The position numbers were made by a program, and so were the translations under genes. From positions 35,921,178 to 35,985,177 of the forward strand of contig NC_069123.1 of NCBI RefSeq assembly GCF_026914265.1: a stretch of DNA of 64,000 bases, written 5' to 3'. The DNA comes from Mya arenaria (lineage: Eukaryota; Mollusca; Bivalvia; Myida; Myidae). The notes beneath the pieces were generated by a model, which had not been told where the DNA came from, did not search any database, and saw only the letters and a list, made by a program, of their open reading frames with translations. Shown here piece after piece: positions 27,001-38,600 of this stretch; position 1 is the stretch's first letter; the number at the start of each line of letters is the position of its first letter.

Positions 27001-30000
27001 TACGTTTGGATTTGCTAGCGATAGCGCCCTTGAATTTCGGTGCCTTTTTCAACAGTTGTTCAGAGCACTAATTTATAAAGAGATACTGTTTGAATTGGTT
27101 TGAGATAGTGTACCTTGAATTTCGCTGCCATTTTCAACAGTGGAACTATAGTCTTTATAATGTTTTTGGACGTAACGGCGTAGCTTTTCATCATGAATGA
27201 GGTGTCCTGGTGTCGGCTTCTAGCGTTGACTGATGCTTGGCGAACCTAATGGAAATAAAAATATAGGGCTACAAATTTAAAATATTTTACTTAATTGTCT
27301 GGTAAAAATATTCGGGGTTTTTTTATCCAGTATGTGCTATCAGCAATGATAAAATACATACCCTTTTTGCAAGGTCCGGATGATCCCCGAGCTTCATGTA
27401 GGCGAGCTCCAAACAGTTGGCCACCTCTCCCTGACTGTGAATGAGCTGATCAAGTTCATTCCTCCGAACCCTCTCGATATCTCTTGACTGGATCTGTATC
27501 AGATTAGTGTGTGCCGAATGTAGATATTTTCAGAAACTTAGCCAATGAAATTGTGTCGCACTTTATTTTATATTTTTTAGAAACAAACCCCTGTACGACG
27601 TCATGGGTAATCTTTTAAGTTGAAGAGATTTTAATCGTTGTAAGGAGTTTTCTCCACTACTTAAATATTCGAAACAACGTCAGTCAATATTTCTACGATA
27701 CTACTGTAATGCGACCAAATTTCAACATATTATCAAAGCTAAAACCTCACTAGGGCTACTTGCTTTGATCATATATTGCAATAAAGTCGATACATCATTA
27801 TATTTTTTTGTATTTTAACCCATGGCGTGTTCAGCAGCCCACAAAACTTTGTTATTATTTTTCACGGTCAATACTGAATTTACCTAGCTTAGGCCAAAGG
27901 CAAACTATTTAACATAAGTCAGGGTCAGTTGTTGTGATTTGCATCATACGTTCAAGTCTCTGTGCTGGTAACCACTTATCAGGGTTGTTAGAATCTACTT
28001 AAACATACCATTGATACAAAATACACAGCTTAATTTCAACAACAAATACAATACTTTTTTCCAAGTTGCTGACTAAATATACTTTCTTATGAACATGACT
28101 TATAACTAAGTTATTGTTTCTAACATAAATTGGTCTTATTGACTTTTATTATATTTTAATAAATATAATATTTTAGGAGTTTATAACTTGAGAATTAATA
28201 CTATTGCATAGGTAATATAAGTAGCATAGTGATGCATTAACGGGTCTAGACACCGGATATAACAAATGTAATAAAAAATACTTTTGATGTCTACCACGAA
28301 AATCCCAGTCAATTTAAAAATAGCGTCAGTTATGTATCTATATAATCACGTGAATTTCACATCCTAAATGTACACACTATTAACCGGGAAAACATAAGCG
28401 TATTGAAAATTCTACGCTTGTCTTGTGGAAATAGTGTATAATTTGCTGGTTTATCATCTGGAATCTATCACCTTGAAGCATTGGCTGCAAATGATATACA
28501 GTTTATATAACGCCTACTGGAGACTGACCGTGCACGTAAACGAAAAATTAAGGCAGATATAAGATAAAAGGTAGTTTATAATGCACCAACTATGCAACAA
28601 ACATTAACTTGAAGTGTAAAGGGCACAATTGCTTCGTATGAGTATGAACTAGAATTTAAACTTATTCGATCCGATACTGCAAAAACTGCAAAATTGGGGA
28701 AAACAATGCTGAAATATACATGAAATATACATCTTAGATATCATCTTAACAAAATGATTAAAAGTTTCAATATACACCCCCCCCCCCCCCTTACCCCAGT
28801 GCATAAAAAAACAAATCTAAGGGGTTTAATCCAATATCCTGCTCAAGGTCATGGTTGTACACACCTATAAACTAATTAACTGTGAAGTGAAATAAATTCA
28901 TTTTAGCCCATTAAAAAGACAAATTTCACCAGTTTGGTAGTGATCATTAACGTATGGATGTACCATCTCAGACAATTGGCTACTGGCCATTGGTACCGTA
29001 CGAAAAAGTATGTGAAATTATTTTGAAATCGGGCCAATAGTTTCTGAAAAGAAGAATTCCTGAGTTTTCCATATAGAATATATGAATGGTAGCCCCAACC
29101 GTGGTGGCCAGGGGTTTTTTTATGAATCAACATGCGGTGAAGGCTTTTAAAAGAGTGTCACATAAGGAACATCTTTTTAGAATAGGTCCAGAGGATTCTG
29201 AGGAGAAGGTATTGAGAGTTTTATTTTTCCGTATAGAAATTAAGTTTAAAGTAGCCCCGACCCCGTGGATCAACAATTTCATACAGGGTCACCTAAGGAG
29301 CATTTCTGTTAAACTATTTTAAATCGGGCCGGCAGTTTCTGAGGAAAATAATTTTTCTTCTCGGTTGCCTTGGCAACCAGAGTTCTGTTTGCAATCACTT
29401 TTATTGAAAAAGTCTTGAAGAGGACCACCAAAAACATGCATGTGAGTTTTGTTGAAATTATTCAATTGCACTTGGTGGGAGAAGAATCGAGTTAGTGTCT
29501 GCTTTATATACAGCGTGAGCGCAAATAAATAAAAGTTTGATAAAAGTTTAGGAGGAGAAGTTAGAAGGAAAATGTTGACGACGGACGGACCGACGGGACG
29601 GACGACGACGGACAATATACCTATCACAATAGCTCACGCTGGGCTCTTTGTGCTCAGATGAGCTAAAATGCAAACCACTAAAAAGGTAAAGGTTGTAAGA
29701 ATGTACTTAAACAAAACAAATGGTCAAACCTTATTAGTGTAAGCTTTATCTGCTACTTAAACTACACAATAGTCTATTTTGCGGGAAGACGTTAGTAAAG
29801 TGGTAAAGAAATGAATCATTAATTAAGGTTTAGATTTACAAAAAAATGCTGTTAAATTGAGTATACGCCAGTAACTGTTTGATGTTTGTAAATAACTTAG
29901 ATTAAGCAGTGTTTGATACTATTACTCCTAACATGAAATCTGTAAGCAATTATTTTAAAATAACTGGTAAAAATAAACATACCGCTGGAAAATCTAACTC

Positions 30001-30006
30001 CGCCAT
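21039..30006 (-). CDS. gene B: coiled-coil protein with central Gly/Ala-rich hydrophobic segment
   Basis: Function not recognised. Nine exons in coding order: 29983-30006, 27362-27493, 27114-27245, 25772-25857, 24243-24469, 23534-23724, 22676-22826, 21966-22213, 21039-21263 (TAG). All phases agree and the total is 1416 nt (471 aa). The start ATG at 30006 has a strong context (AACGATGG) but exon 1 codes only MAELDFPA, so it is the least certain part. Helical charged sequence (about 53-200) is followed by a hydrophobic stretch at 217-247 (WTPAAAVLTGAALGTPVSLV onward), a charged coil (265-314), a region with IIEFWSSMAAVAQ (about 335-350) and a last exon beginning GWNLVGG with an acidic tail ending EEEDMCI. 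No signal peptide is visible. It is a divergent neighbour and probable paralogue of gene A. Helix bundle, hydrophobic hairpin, helix recalls apolipoprotein L and ClyA-type helical membrane-inserting proteins, but this is inference from architecture only. Confidence 0.82.
21603..21808. repeat. tandem duplication in last intron of gene B
   Basis: About 21603-21682 and 21729-21808 share CGGCCGG.ACTTCGTTCACAG, TTTATGTTCT and GACAAAG, with an offset of about 126 bp and moderate divergence. The copies lie in intron 8 of gene B and no coding sense is seen. Confidence 0.7.
23820..23915 (+). repeat. dispersed repeat R1, copy 4
   Basis: The core GCGAAAAGCTACAGAAACAA, then GCTCAGTAGCAAAC and GTTTAAACATAAACCC, matches the other R1 copies. 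It lies in an intron of gene B. Confidence 0.6.
26040..26775. repeat. bivalve-type dispersed repeat in gene B intron
   Basis: It contains AGGTCACCGCGACAGTGACA, CTCAAAATCAATAGAGACCA, GGTCATCTGCTGGTCATACC and a 3' part with ACCGACGGACCGACGAATCG, then ACGGACATG and ACTCCCGATTCTTCTAAGG. From memory this series of phrases is a frequent repeat in bivalve genomes. No open frame or inverted ends were seen. Confidence 0.5.
26975..27058 (-). pseudogene. decayed tandem copy of gene B exon 3 end
   Basis: On the minus strand, sequence matching the last bases of exon 3 (CTGTTGAAAAAGGC, then GAAATTCAAG) recurs 85 bp downstream of the real exon end (27114). The following intron bases also match loosely (GCTATCGC against ACTATCTC). 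The donor GT of the true exon is GG in the copy, so it is unlikely to be spliced. Confidence 0.75.
28236..28400 (+). mobile_element. R3 MITE fragment
   Basis: The end sequence GGGTCTAGACACCGGATATA matches the inverted end of the 60004-60473 element, and internal words (AATTTAAAAATAGCG) match its interior. It lies in intron 1 of gene B; no right end was identified. Confidence 0.5.
28785..28800 (+). repeat. poly-C run
   Basis: A run of about 14 C interrupts otherwise AT-rich intron sequence (CACCCCCC...CTTACCCC). Its length is likely variable between haplotypes. Confidence 0.7.
28940..29670 (+). repeat. bivalve-type dispersed repeat ending in CTCAGATGAGCTAA
   Basis: Diverged internal repeats (ATCGGGCCAATAGTTTCTGA and ATCGGGCCGGCAGTTTCTGA, about 29032 and 29325) lead to CACTTGGTGGGAGAAGAATC, then GACGGACGGACC..., then CACAATAGCTCACGCTGGGC and CTCAGATGAGCTAA. 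The 3' end matches, from memory, one of the most common mollusc repeat tails. A fragment in the inverse direction lies near 30390-30415 (CGATTCTTTTCCCACCAAGT). No coding sense was supported. Confidence 0.6.
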
Positions 30007-32660
30007 CGTTATCGTAAACTGGCTGCAGAGAGATGCGCAAGCCAATATATAGCCGAGTGAACGAGGAATTCCCAGCCCATCTCATAATAGCGCATTACAT
30101 TTTCAGAAAATCGTATGATGATAAATTGGGGTTTCCGCTTTTCAAGTAAATGTCAACAAATGTTACAAGTCATCAGACTAGCTATGTTATTCGTTAGAAT
30201 TTGCTGAGCTTTAATATATTATCATATATAATCTTCATTTTCATTAATTAAAATCAAAAGGTGAAACATAAATCTTAATAGTATTTGCAATTAAATGACA
30301 CGCATTTCTTTTAAGGTTCGGTTCACATGATATGATTTTGCTTTGCTTATGTTTTTGCGTTCACGTTGTATGTAAAGCAGATATTAACTCGATTCTTTTC
30401 CCACCAAGTGCAATTTTTGCGTGTCCGTCTTTTTTCCAAGCACAGACGTATGTGGTCTAACCTTTAAATGCTGAGATAAAGTAAGGAATCAGTTCACTGC
30501 ATAAAAAAATATATGCTAAAGCACATCTATGTTTAAGGCACCCGCTCATATTTTTGACCAAATATTTTCCAGGTAAATATATTCTGAGATATTATGTTTT
30601 AAAGGCCAAGAATGTATATTCCTTTGGTACATTTGAAGAATCCATAACATTTATTGTACCTATTTAAATTGTACCAGAGACTGCACCGCCTTGGTTGTAA
30701 GGGGGGCAATCGATGAAACCAAAACTGAATCTTCACGGAAATTATGAAACTACTTTCTTTTTCAAATTTTTTTTTTTTTGTAGCGGAGAATTGCGTTGTA
30801 TTAATGCGCTGCACCATACGCTGAGGAAATTACAGATAGGGTAAGCATGATAATCAGTGTCGTGGATGTTTATATCAATAAAATTTTACGCAAGTTGAAA
30901 TTAGGATAGTGCAACCTTACAGTTTCGGAGATTTGCATGTATATTGCCATTTGTAGCATAACATACACTTTTGAGTGTTTGAATCCAAGCATTCAAATGT
31001 TTTAATGATATCTTTATTAAGGTTTCCAATGTTCAATTAAGCTTGTCAGTATTCGAGCCATAGGGTATAATCTTATTGTGTTATGCCAGGTGACATGTAT
31101 TTCTTGTATCGCGTGAAAGGCTACTCCTCGCTGAGTATTAAAGGGGCTGCCTCTTGTATACAATAGCGAAAAAAAAGAAAATTGTCGAAAACTGACATGA
31201 ACTTGCCATCGATGTGTACAATGCATTGAAACTTATTATCTGAAGTACCACATAGTTTACAATTTATTTAAGTTTAGCAGTTATTTCGTATTTTTCCATT
31301 AAAAAAGGTTACTGGGTATGTCTACCAGGTAGAATTCATTCCTTATGCGTGATTGGCTTGTCGGTGTTATCACGTGATATTACCGAGGTAGGTGTATAGC
31401 TTAATAATGTCACACGATTAGAGTAAGCCTTCGTAGTTCAGTGAGTATGACGCTAGACTGCAATTTTGGCGACACGGGTTCGAACACGGTCTCCGACACA
31501 TTTCTTTTTACATTTTGGTACTTTTTTTACAATTATGATATCAAAGCGTAACACATTCTATTAGATAATTGTCCTGAGATTCGTTACAGAAAAAAAACTT
31601 TTTTTGGTGCCAATCTGGTTTACAGTCCCTTTAATATGTAAAATACATGATTGAAATACATTACAGATAAAGCGATTGCAGTTTGTATTTTCGTTTTTAT
31701 TTCAACTGAAATCGGAAGTGAAATGACCGATTTCAATGTTCCAATGTCAAAACAGAATGTTTACAAAATTTTATTGACATAATATTTACACTTTCTTTCT
31801 CAACATAATAAACCTTTTTAAATGATACCAATTTACCAGTGTGCACCAGTCATCAAAATTTCACATCATTGTACATCGGATACTTTTACTTATTTAAGCA
31901 TGCTTTAAATGTCGTCCTTCACTTTCGTTATTGTTTCGCCACCTTGACGACGAAATCCGTTTTTGGAATTTCTGTGTCTTGATCTTAATCGTTATTGCTG
32001 TCTGCTTTCTGCTTTCTATTAGATAACAAACCAAAGTGTTATGCGTTGCAGTTATAGAGATGAACAAGTGATCTTGTATATTTTTTGGGGGGTTTTGTAC
32101 TCAAATAATAATAAAATTATTTTTAAAATGCTTCAGAAAAAGACACTGATCAGTACAATAAACAAGAAATGCACAGCCGCTAATGATATTTTGTATGCGA
32201 TAATAAGCTGTATATGCTTACATCGAAAATAAACGTTATGTTATGTTATGGTATGGTATGACTAACAAGCTTGTGCAGTTTGCTCGTATTAGGTGGAAAG
32301 TCTAAGAATACGTGTGTGTATATATGCTTAAAGGTTATCTTAATTTGCCAAATAGAGTAAGAGTATTCTTAAAAGGTCTGCGAACTTAGGAGCCATTTAA
32401 TCAACCGTACGATCGTGTTTACGAATCCTTTATAAGTGTAACGATATATACTTTTAAACAAACATTTTGGCTTATAAGTTTTCTCCATGCTTAGTTTTAC
32501 AAGTGAAAAATGTATTTATCTTTCTGACACTGGCTTAGTATTTAATTGAAATCCGTGTCTTTTTATGTTCGTTGATAAGATTCCCCCATAGTAAATAACC
32601 ATTGAAGCTGACCTATGTTTCCACATCTTATAATGTTTTGTGTTTTTCGAAAGGTAAACT
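30007..32660. promoter_or_regulatory. interval between the divergent genes B and A
   Basis: About 2.65 kb separate the modelled start of gene B (-) from that of gene A (+). If both 5' ends are right, this interval holds both promoters. No clear TATA box or initiator can be tied to either start. A TTAA-flanked element with an internal tRNA-like segment sits in the middle (31138-31634). The call as a shared control region is inference. Confidence 0.3.
31138..31634 (+). mobile_element. TTAA-flanked element R4 with internal tRNA-like segment
   Basis: The ends are TTAAAGGGGCTG and CAGTCCCTTTAA, imperfect inverses. Inside, about 31430-31500, a tRNA-like stretch has an A-box-like TAGTTCAGTGAGTATGACGC and a B-box-like GGGTTCGAACACGG. 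A second copy lies inverted at 46449-46940 with the same order throughout, so the composite moves as one unit of about 500 bp. It has no open frame of its own. Confidence 0.75.
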
Positions 32661-35600
32661 ATGAACAGGCGCTACAATCGGAAACGTTCGAGCGAAAGCA
32701 TCAAGATGAACTCTGATTTGGTATGTCTTCATAAGTAAACTGTTTTTGAATAATATCGAATGTATATTACTTTATAGACATTCTTTGTATTAAAATTGTC
32801 TATTTATATTTGCTTTGAAAAGAAAAAAAGGGTATTTACTATGCAAATTTTGACTTTGTCTTTTTGATATGTCTTTCTACAGAAAATAGTCAATGTCACA
32901 TCAAAACTGCAGTCAGTCATAACGTGCCTGAACAATGAACCACTGATACAACGGCAGTTGGTTGGAATTGAATCGAAATGCGGAAATTTTATATCGGCGT
33001 TCAAAGCAGTGTTAAGAAACGAAGGAGGAAATCTTAACCGCGAAAAGCAGATCCTCTTGGCCACAAGATCGATTGAAACTCTTGCTATTGAGAAACCGCT
33101 TAAATCACTTCATGAAATCGGCAAAGCAACTAACAAATTGAAAGGGCAGATAGGCGATGTAGAAGTCGAGGTTGGAAATACTTTAGAAGATTGTCGGTCA
33201 AGAGTAAGAACCAAACAAAACGAGCTGTCATCGAAGAAAAATGATATCGAGAAAACTAAGGAGGTGATCAGTCTGTTGGAAAACGAAAAAAAGGTATGTA
33301 TATGCCGTCTTTCTCGCCCAAAACGTTAGAATTGGCAAGGATAGTTTTCTCAACATCTCGTATTCAATGATTTTACGCATTATGCATGACAGAAAATACC
33401 TACTTTTAATGATAAAACATCACTGAATACTATTTTAAAGCTTTATTATTGCATGGGCAATTAATCGATACAATTTCTTCATTTGAGACAAAATCGTTGC
33501 GATTGATATTTTTATGCCTTAGAAATGATGTTTTATAATTGAGTTGACCCACGTAAAAGATATCGTCTGATAAGGCGTAAAGAATTGTTTGTTTCCATTA
33601 ATATTTGACCTACCCATTTGTTTTCTCCTCATCCTTTCATTTTTATGCCGTTGTTTTGATTTTTTTCCTCAAAATGTGCATTTTTTTTGGTGAACATATT
33701 AAAACTTTACCATTGTATATTTAAAATGTTTAACAATAGTGAATAACCCTGGCATAGGCCTGTTTTGAATAGAATCCCGGTTTAAAAAAAAAGAAGAAAA
33801 AAATTGCCTGCTTCCCTACCAAAGTTTTTTGGAAAATGTAATACGAAACAAAGAACTTATTTTCCTAAGCGTGGTATTCCATTACACTTCATCACTGTGT
33901 GTTGCTTTAACGGAATGTGTACCGTGAGTGGCCTTCTTATAATTGTGTCGCAATTTGCGAAAACTGGGCACCGTGTGAAACTTGATAACGTCGTGCGGAA
34001 AACCACGTGTTGTTGTTGTTCTTTTTCAACACGCTAATTATTTCTAAGCCTGGCGTTGTGTTTTTTTATGTCATATACAAAATGACAGTCAAAAAAATCA
34101 CCCTTAAAATATCAAAAAAATTTTTAAAGAAAAACATGAATTCTCGATGCAAATTGCGTCACATGTATTATTATTTCTTTTGTTCGTTTTAAAAGTCATT
34201 GGAGCGCGACAAAGACGATTTGCTTCAAAACGCAAATGCAAAAGAGGAAGAAGCTAGACAACTACGCAATAAAGCTGAAGGCAATAAAATTGTAGGTGCA
34301 AGTGCGGGCATAGCTGGAGGACTATTTGGCGTGGCGCTTGCACCTTTCACAGGTAAGCAATTTGTAGCAGAAAAAGAGAGAAGGTATGAATACGATGTTT
34401 CTATATATTGCAATCAGTCATGTGTGGTATGTTTGGGTTGTTTCTATGTTTATGTCTCTCGTTCAGAGCACCTCGGCCATTATCTATCGGAAACAACCTC
34501 GGATATATACAGACGGTTAACACTTATTTACATTTAACTACGCTGCAAGTAGATTGCAAGTAGATCATTATTAATTTTACCAACTCACCTTTAAAACAGT
34601 GGCCTACATTTTAAGTTGTTTTGATGGAAAGTGGCTGTGGTGTTTGATTGGGCCCAGGCCTTATGCATTTAAAGGGGATTTTTTTCTTATGACTTCTAGG
34701 CTCGTCCATGTAGTTTATTTGTATTATAACACGTTGTCGATACATGAGATTCATTGAACAGTGGCACACAAACAGGTTTAGCAGTTTCTACTATATGTAT
34801 TAGTAGAAGTGTTATACTTAATTTTAGGGGAAAGGTTCATATATAATTTTGGTTAAACATGTTTTAAAAATCATGGGGTCCAAATATTGATGTGATAAAC
34901 TACAGAAACAAGCTCAGTAGCCAAAAGTTTAAACATAAACCCAGTTTAATGGCACAGGGTAAACGTCAAAGACAAAGAGCACAAAAACAAAACATCACAA
35001 ACACGAAACATGGAACAACAGCATAAATCTCCACAAACAACACAGTGCATGTACACTATATAAAAAACTAGTTACGAAGAAAATATATAAAGCAGGTATA
35101 TTGTTAAAACTTCTTTAACAGCGAATGTGATACAAGTTATTACACAATTGCATTTACCATTCTCATGTCGTGTTACGCAAATGTCAGGTCTGGTATTTTG
35201 GAGGAAAACAGAGTTCCCGCTGGACACCAACTCATGGTGACCCTTTAACCAAATTCGCATGCATAACCAAAATATGTTATTACAGCTGGTGGCAGCTTGG
35301 TAGCCCTTGCAGCTGGAGTCGCGACTATGGCTCTTTTACTAGCAAATGCCGCCGACTTGGAAAGTGACGCTCGAATAAAAAGAGATCTTGCTTCACAAAA
35401 GGAAAACGAGGCAAAACGTGTCTCACAAACTATTCGAGATCGTGAAAGAGACTGTAGAAACAAGGAGCAAGAAGTGAGAAACATTGAAAACGAGATAAGT
35501 AAGATGTTTATTAATTTCAAAATTTGTAATTATCGTTTCATTTTTCTTCACTGTATCGAAGGTTAATTAACGAATTGTACAAACTTACTTGAGCATCAAT

Positions 35601-38600
35601 TAAACACGGAAAGTAAACAAAACGATCAGAGATAAAAACAAAGTTGAAAAAAGGACTTGTTCGCTGGTTATGTCTGAAGTGATTCCTATCAATAATTTCC
35701 ATACAGTGTAATAATAGATGCTACTGTTTGGGTTTTCTTTATTTCAAATGTATTGTTTTCGTACAGATCGTCTGACAAACGAACAAAGAAAACTGTCGGA
35801 GGTATCAAACCTTCTTTCAAATTTTGTGGGCTCTATTATGCGGCTTCAGCTAGTGTTTCAGGTAAAGCTCACCAGATTACGTTACTTCTCTCTTCGTTCG
35901 TTAGATTAAGGAAACTTTTACATGATAAAACTGCATCCATATCATGTTGTCGTTGTTTATACTTTAAAATGCGTGTAAAGACAATACAAGAAAAGACACG
36001 AAATAGACTATTGCTTCGATTTCATTCTCTGAAACAAAAAATGCACTTATATATTATTATTTTATTATTTGAAAGTGTTTAATCTGAAAAATTGTAAAAT
36101 TAACGGGCGACTGAATTTCACCAAACGATACCCTGAACAATCCTATGATTATTGGTGTGTAAATTTGATAGTTCAATTCTTATATTTATGATTGGTGGAA
36201 AAATATCACATGATTGGTGTCACATAGAATGCAAAAAGTGATGTATATTCTGATAAGGTACTTTGCTGGCATGCAATCGAAGACAAAACAAAAGAGTATA
36301 TTACGTAAGAAGTGGTTGCGTAATGTTTACCTGTAATATGTTCATTAAGGTAATGTGGGTTTTTTTACTATCTTTAAACACACTTTAGGCACCTTAGGCA
36401 CATTGACTTCCAAGTTTTGCTGATCCGAAATCGGAAATTCGACAATTAACACATTTATTTTTAAATACTATTTGTGTAATGAAAATACATTGAAACACGT
36501 ATTACACCTGTTACTATGAATTATGTATAATAGGGCGTAAAAATAAATGCGTGTTCCCATTAGCCCGACAGACCCAACTTTTTTCTACCGACCCTACACT
36601 TGTTTTTGCCGAAGTGTGGCTTTCTTTTCGTCATTTCCTTAAAATATCATTTTATATCCAAAATTTCTATAATAGCGGTACACCCTGATATAGATCGGTT
36701 TTTGTACGGTAATCCGGATTCTCAAAAACGAAAATAGAATAAAAAGTTATGCCTACCTACCGACCCTGTTCTTTTGTAGATGTTAGAAGTTTTTTGCCCT
36801 TATTAGTGACACATATTGACTTGTCTTGTTCTCGGATAGTGTTCATTGACACAGATACTTGATATCTTTAAAAATTGCATATAGACTTCAACAGAAGTCC
36901 AGAACTGTTCCCTATATAACCTGTTGATAGCATTGTTCGTGTTTTTATTATTTTTTATCGTAGAACGCTGAGGTGACATTTCGGGATACATTACAACAGA
37001 CAAAAGTGCTGGAGGTTTTTGACAAAGAATGTACTAAGGAGAAGGAGTTGCTAGATATGGCGAATTCTCTTTTGGACAAAACAAAGGTTAGTCGGAATAT
37101 CACTTTAGCCATTTGGTTAGGTCATTGCTTTGATGGTTGGGTGACGTCATTGAATATTCATGGACTATAGTAAGGTGAACTTACTTTCGAATGATAGGTT
37201 CAGTCAGTTAATAATATAGTCATTACATTTTAGAGGCTGTTCTCCTTATCGCTAGGGTACTGACTTGTTTATTATGTATAACTGTTTGTTGTTAAGTAGC
37301 AAAGGAACTAACGAGATAAAACTTGCACATGCCAAGCAGCCAAAACATTCAATGATTTGATACAAACACTTTCAAAACAACATAGAAATCAGCGTCAAAA
37401 CATTGCTTGATAATAATCGTTCAAATTACCGCCAAAGATTATGTTTTCATGTTTTTTGAGTGTCATGTGGATGCCGTTATTACATTGTTTATTGTTGTTA
37501 TGTTCAGCCTTGTAGAGTTTGAGTCCGGTAGTATTTGATTAACATCCTCTGTCATGTTGAAGGCGTTTTAATACTTTTTAGTGGTTTTCGAACATGAAAT
37601 CATGAGCTGAATATGATGCATGGGTGGTTTTTCGTAGTCGTTGTGTGCGTGTGTGTTTATCTTCGGTCTTAGCCTCATGAGCTGTATATGATGCATGGGT
37701 GGTTTTTCTATGTCGTTGTGTGCGTGTGTGTTTATCTTCGGTCTTAGTCTAATGAGCTGAATATGATGCATGGGTGGTTTTTCTATGTCGTTGTGTGCGT
37801 GTGTTTTTATCTTCGGTCTTAGCCTCATGAGCTGTATATGATGCATGGGTGGTTTTTCTATGTCGTTGTGTGCGTGTATGTTTATCTTCGGTCTTAGCCT
37901 CATGAGCTGAATATGATGCATGGGTGGTTTTTCGTAGTCGTTGTGTGCGTGTGTGTTTATCTTCGGTCTTAGCCTCATGAGCTGTATATGATGCATGGGT
38001 GGTTTTTCTATGTCGTTGTGTGCGTGTATGTTTATCTTCGGTCTTAGCCTCATGAGCTGTATATGATGCATGGGTGGTTTTTCTATGTCGTTGTGTGCGT
38101 GTGTGTTTATCTTCGGTCTTAGTCTAATGAGCTGAATATGATGCATGGGTGGTTTTTCTATGTCGCTGTGTGCGTGTGTGTTTATCTTCGGTCTTAGCCT
38201 CATGAGCTGTATATGATGCATGTGTGGTTTTTCTATGTCGTTGTGTGCGTGTATGTTTATCTTCGGTCTTAGCCTCATGAGCTGTATATGATGCATGGGT
38301 GGTTTTTCTATGTCGTTGTGTGCGTGTGTGTTTATCTTCGGTCTTAGCCTCATGAGCTGTATATGATGCATGGGTGGTTTTTCTATGTCGTTGTGTGCGT
38401 GTGTGTTTATCTTCGGTCTTAGCCTCATGAGCTGTATATGATGCATGGGTGGTTTTTCTATGTCGTTGTGTGCGTGTATGTTTATCTTCGGTCTTAGCCT
38501 CATGAGCTGTATATGATGCATGGGTGGTTTTTCTATGTCGTTGTGTGCGTGTATGTTTATCTTCGGTCTTAGCCTCATGAGCTGAATATGATGCATGGGT

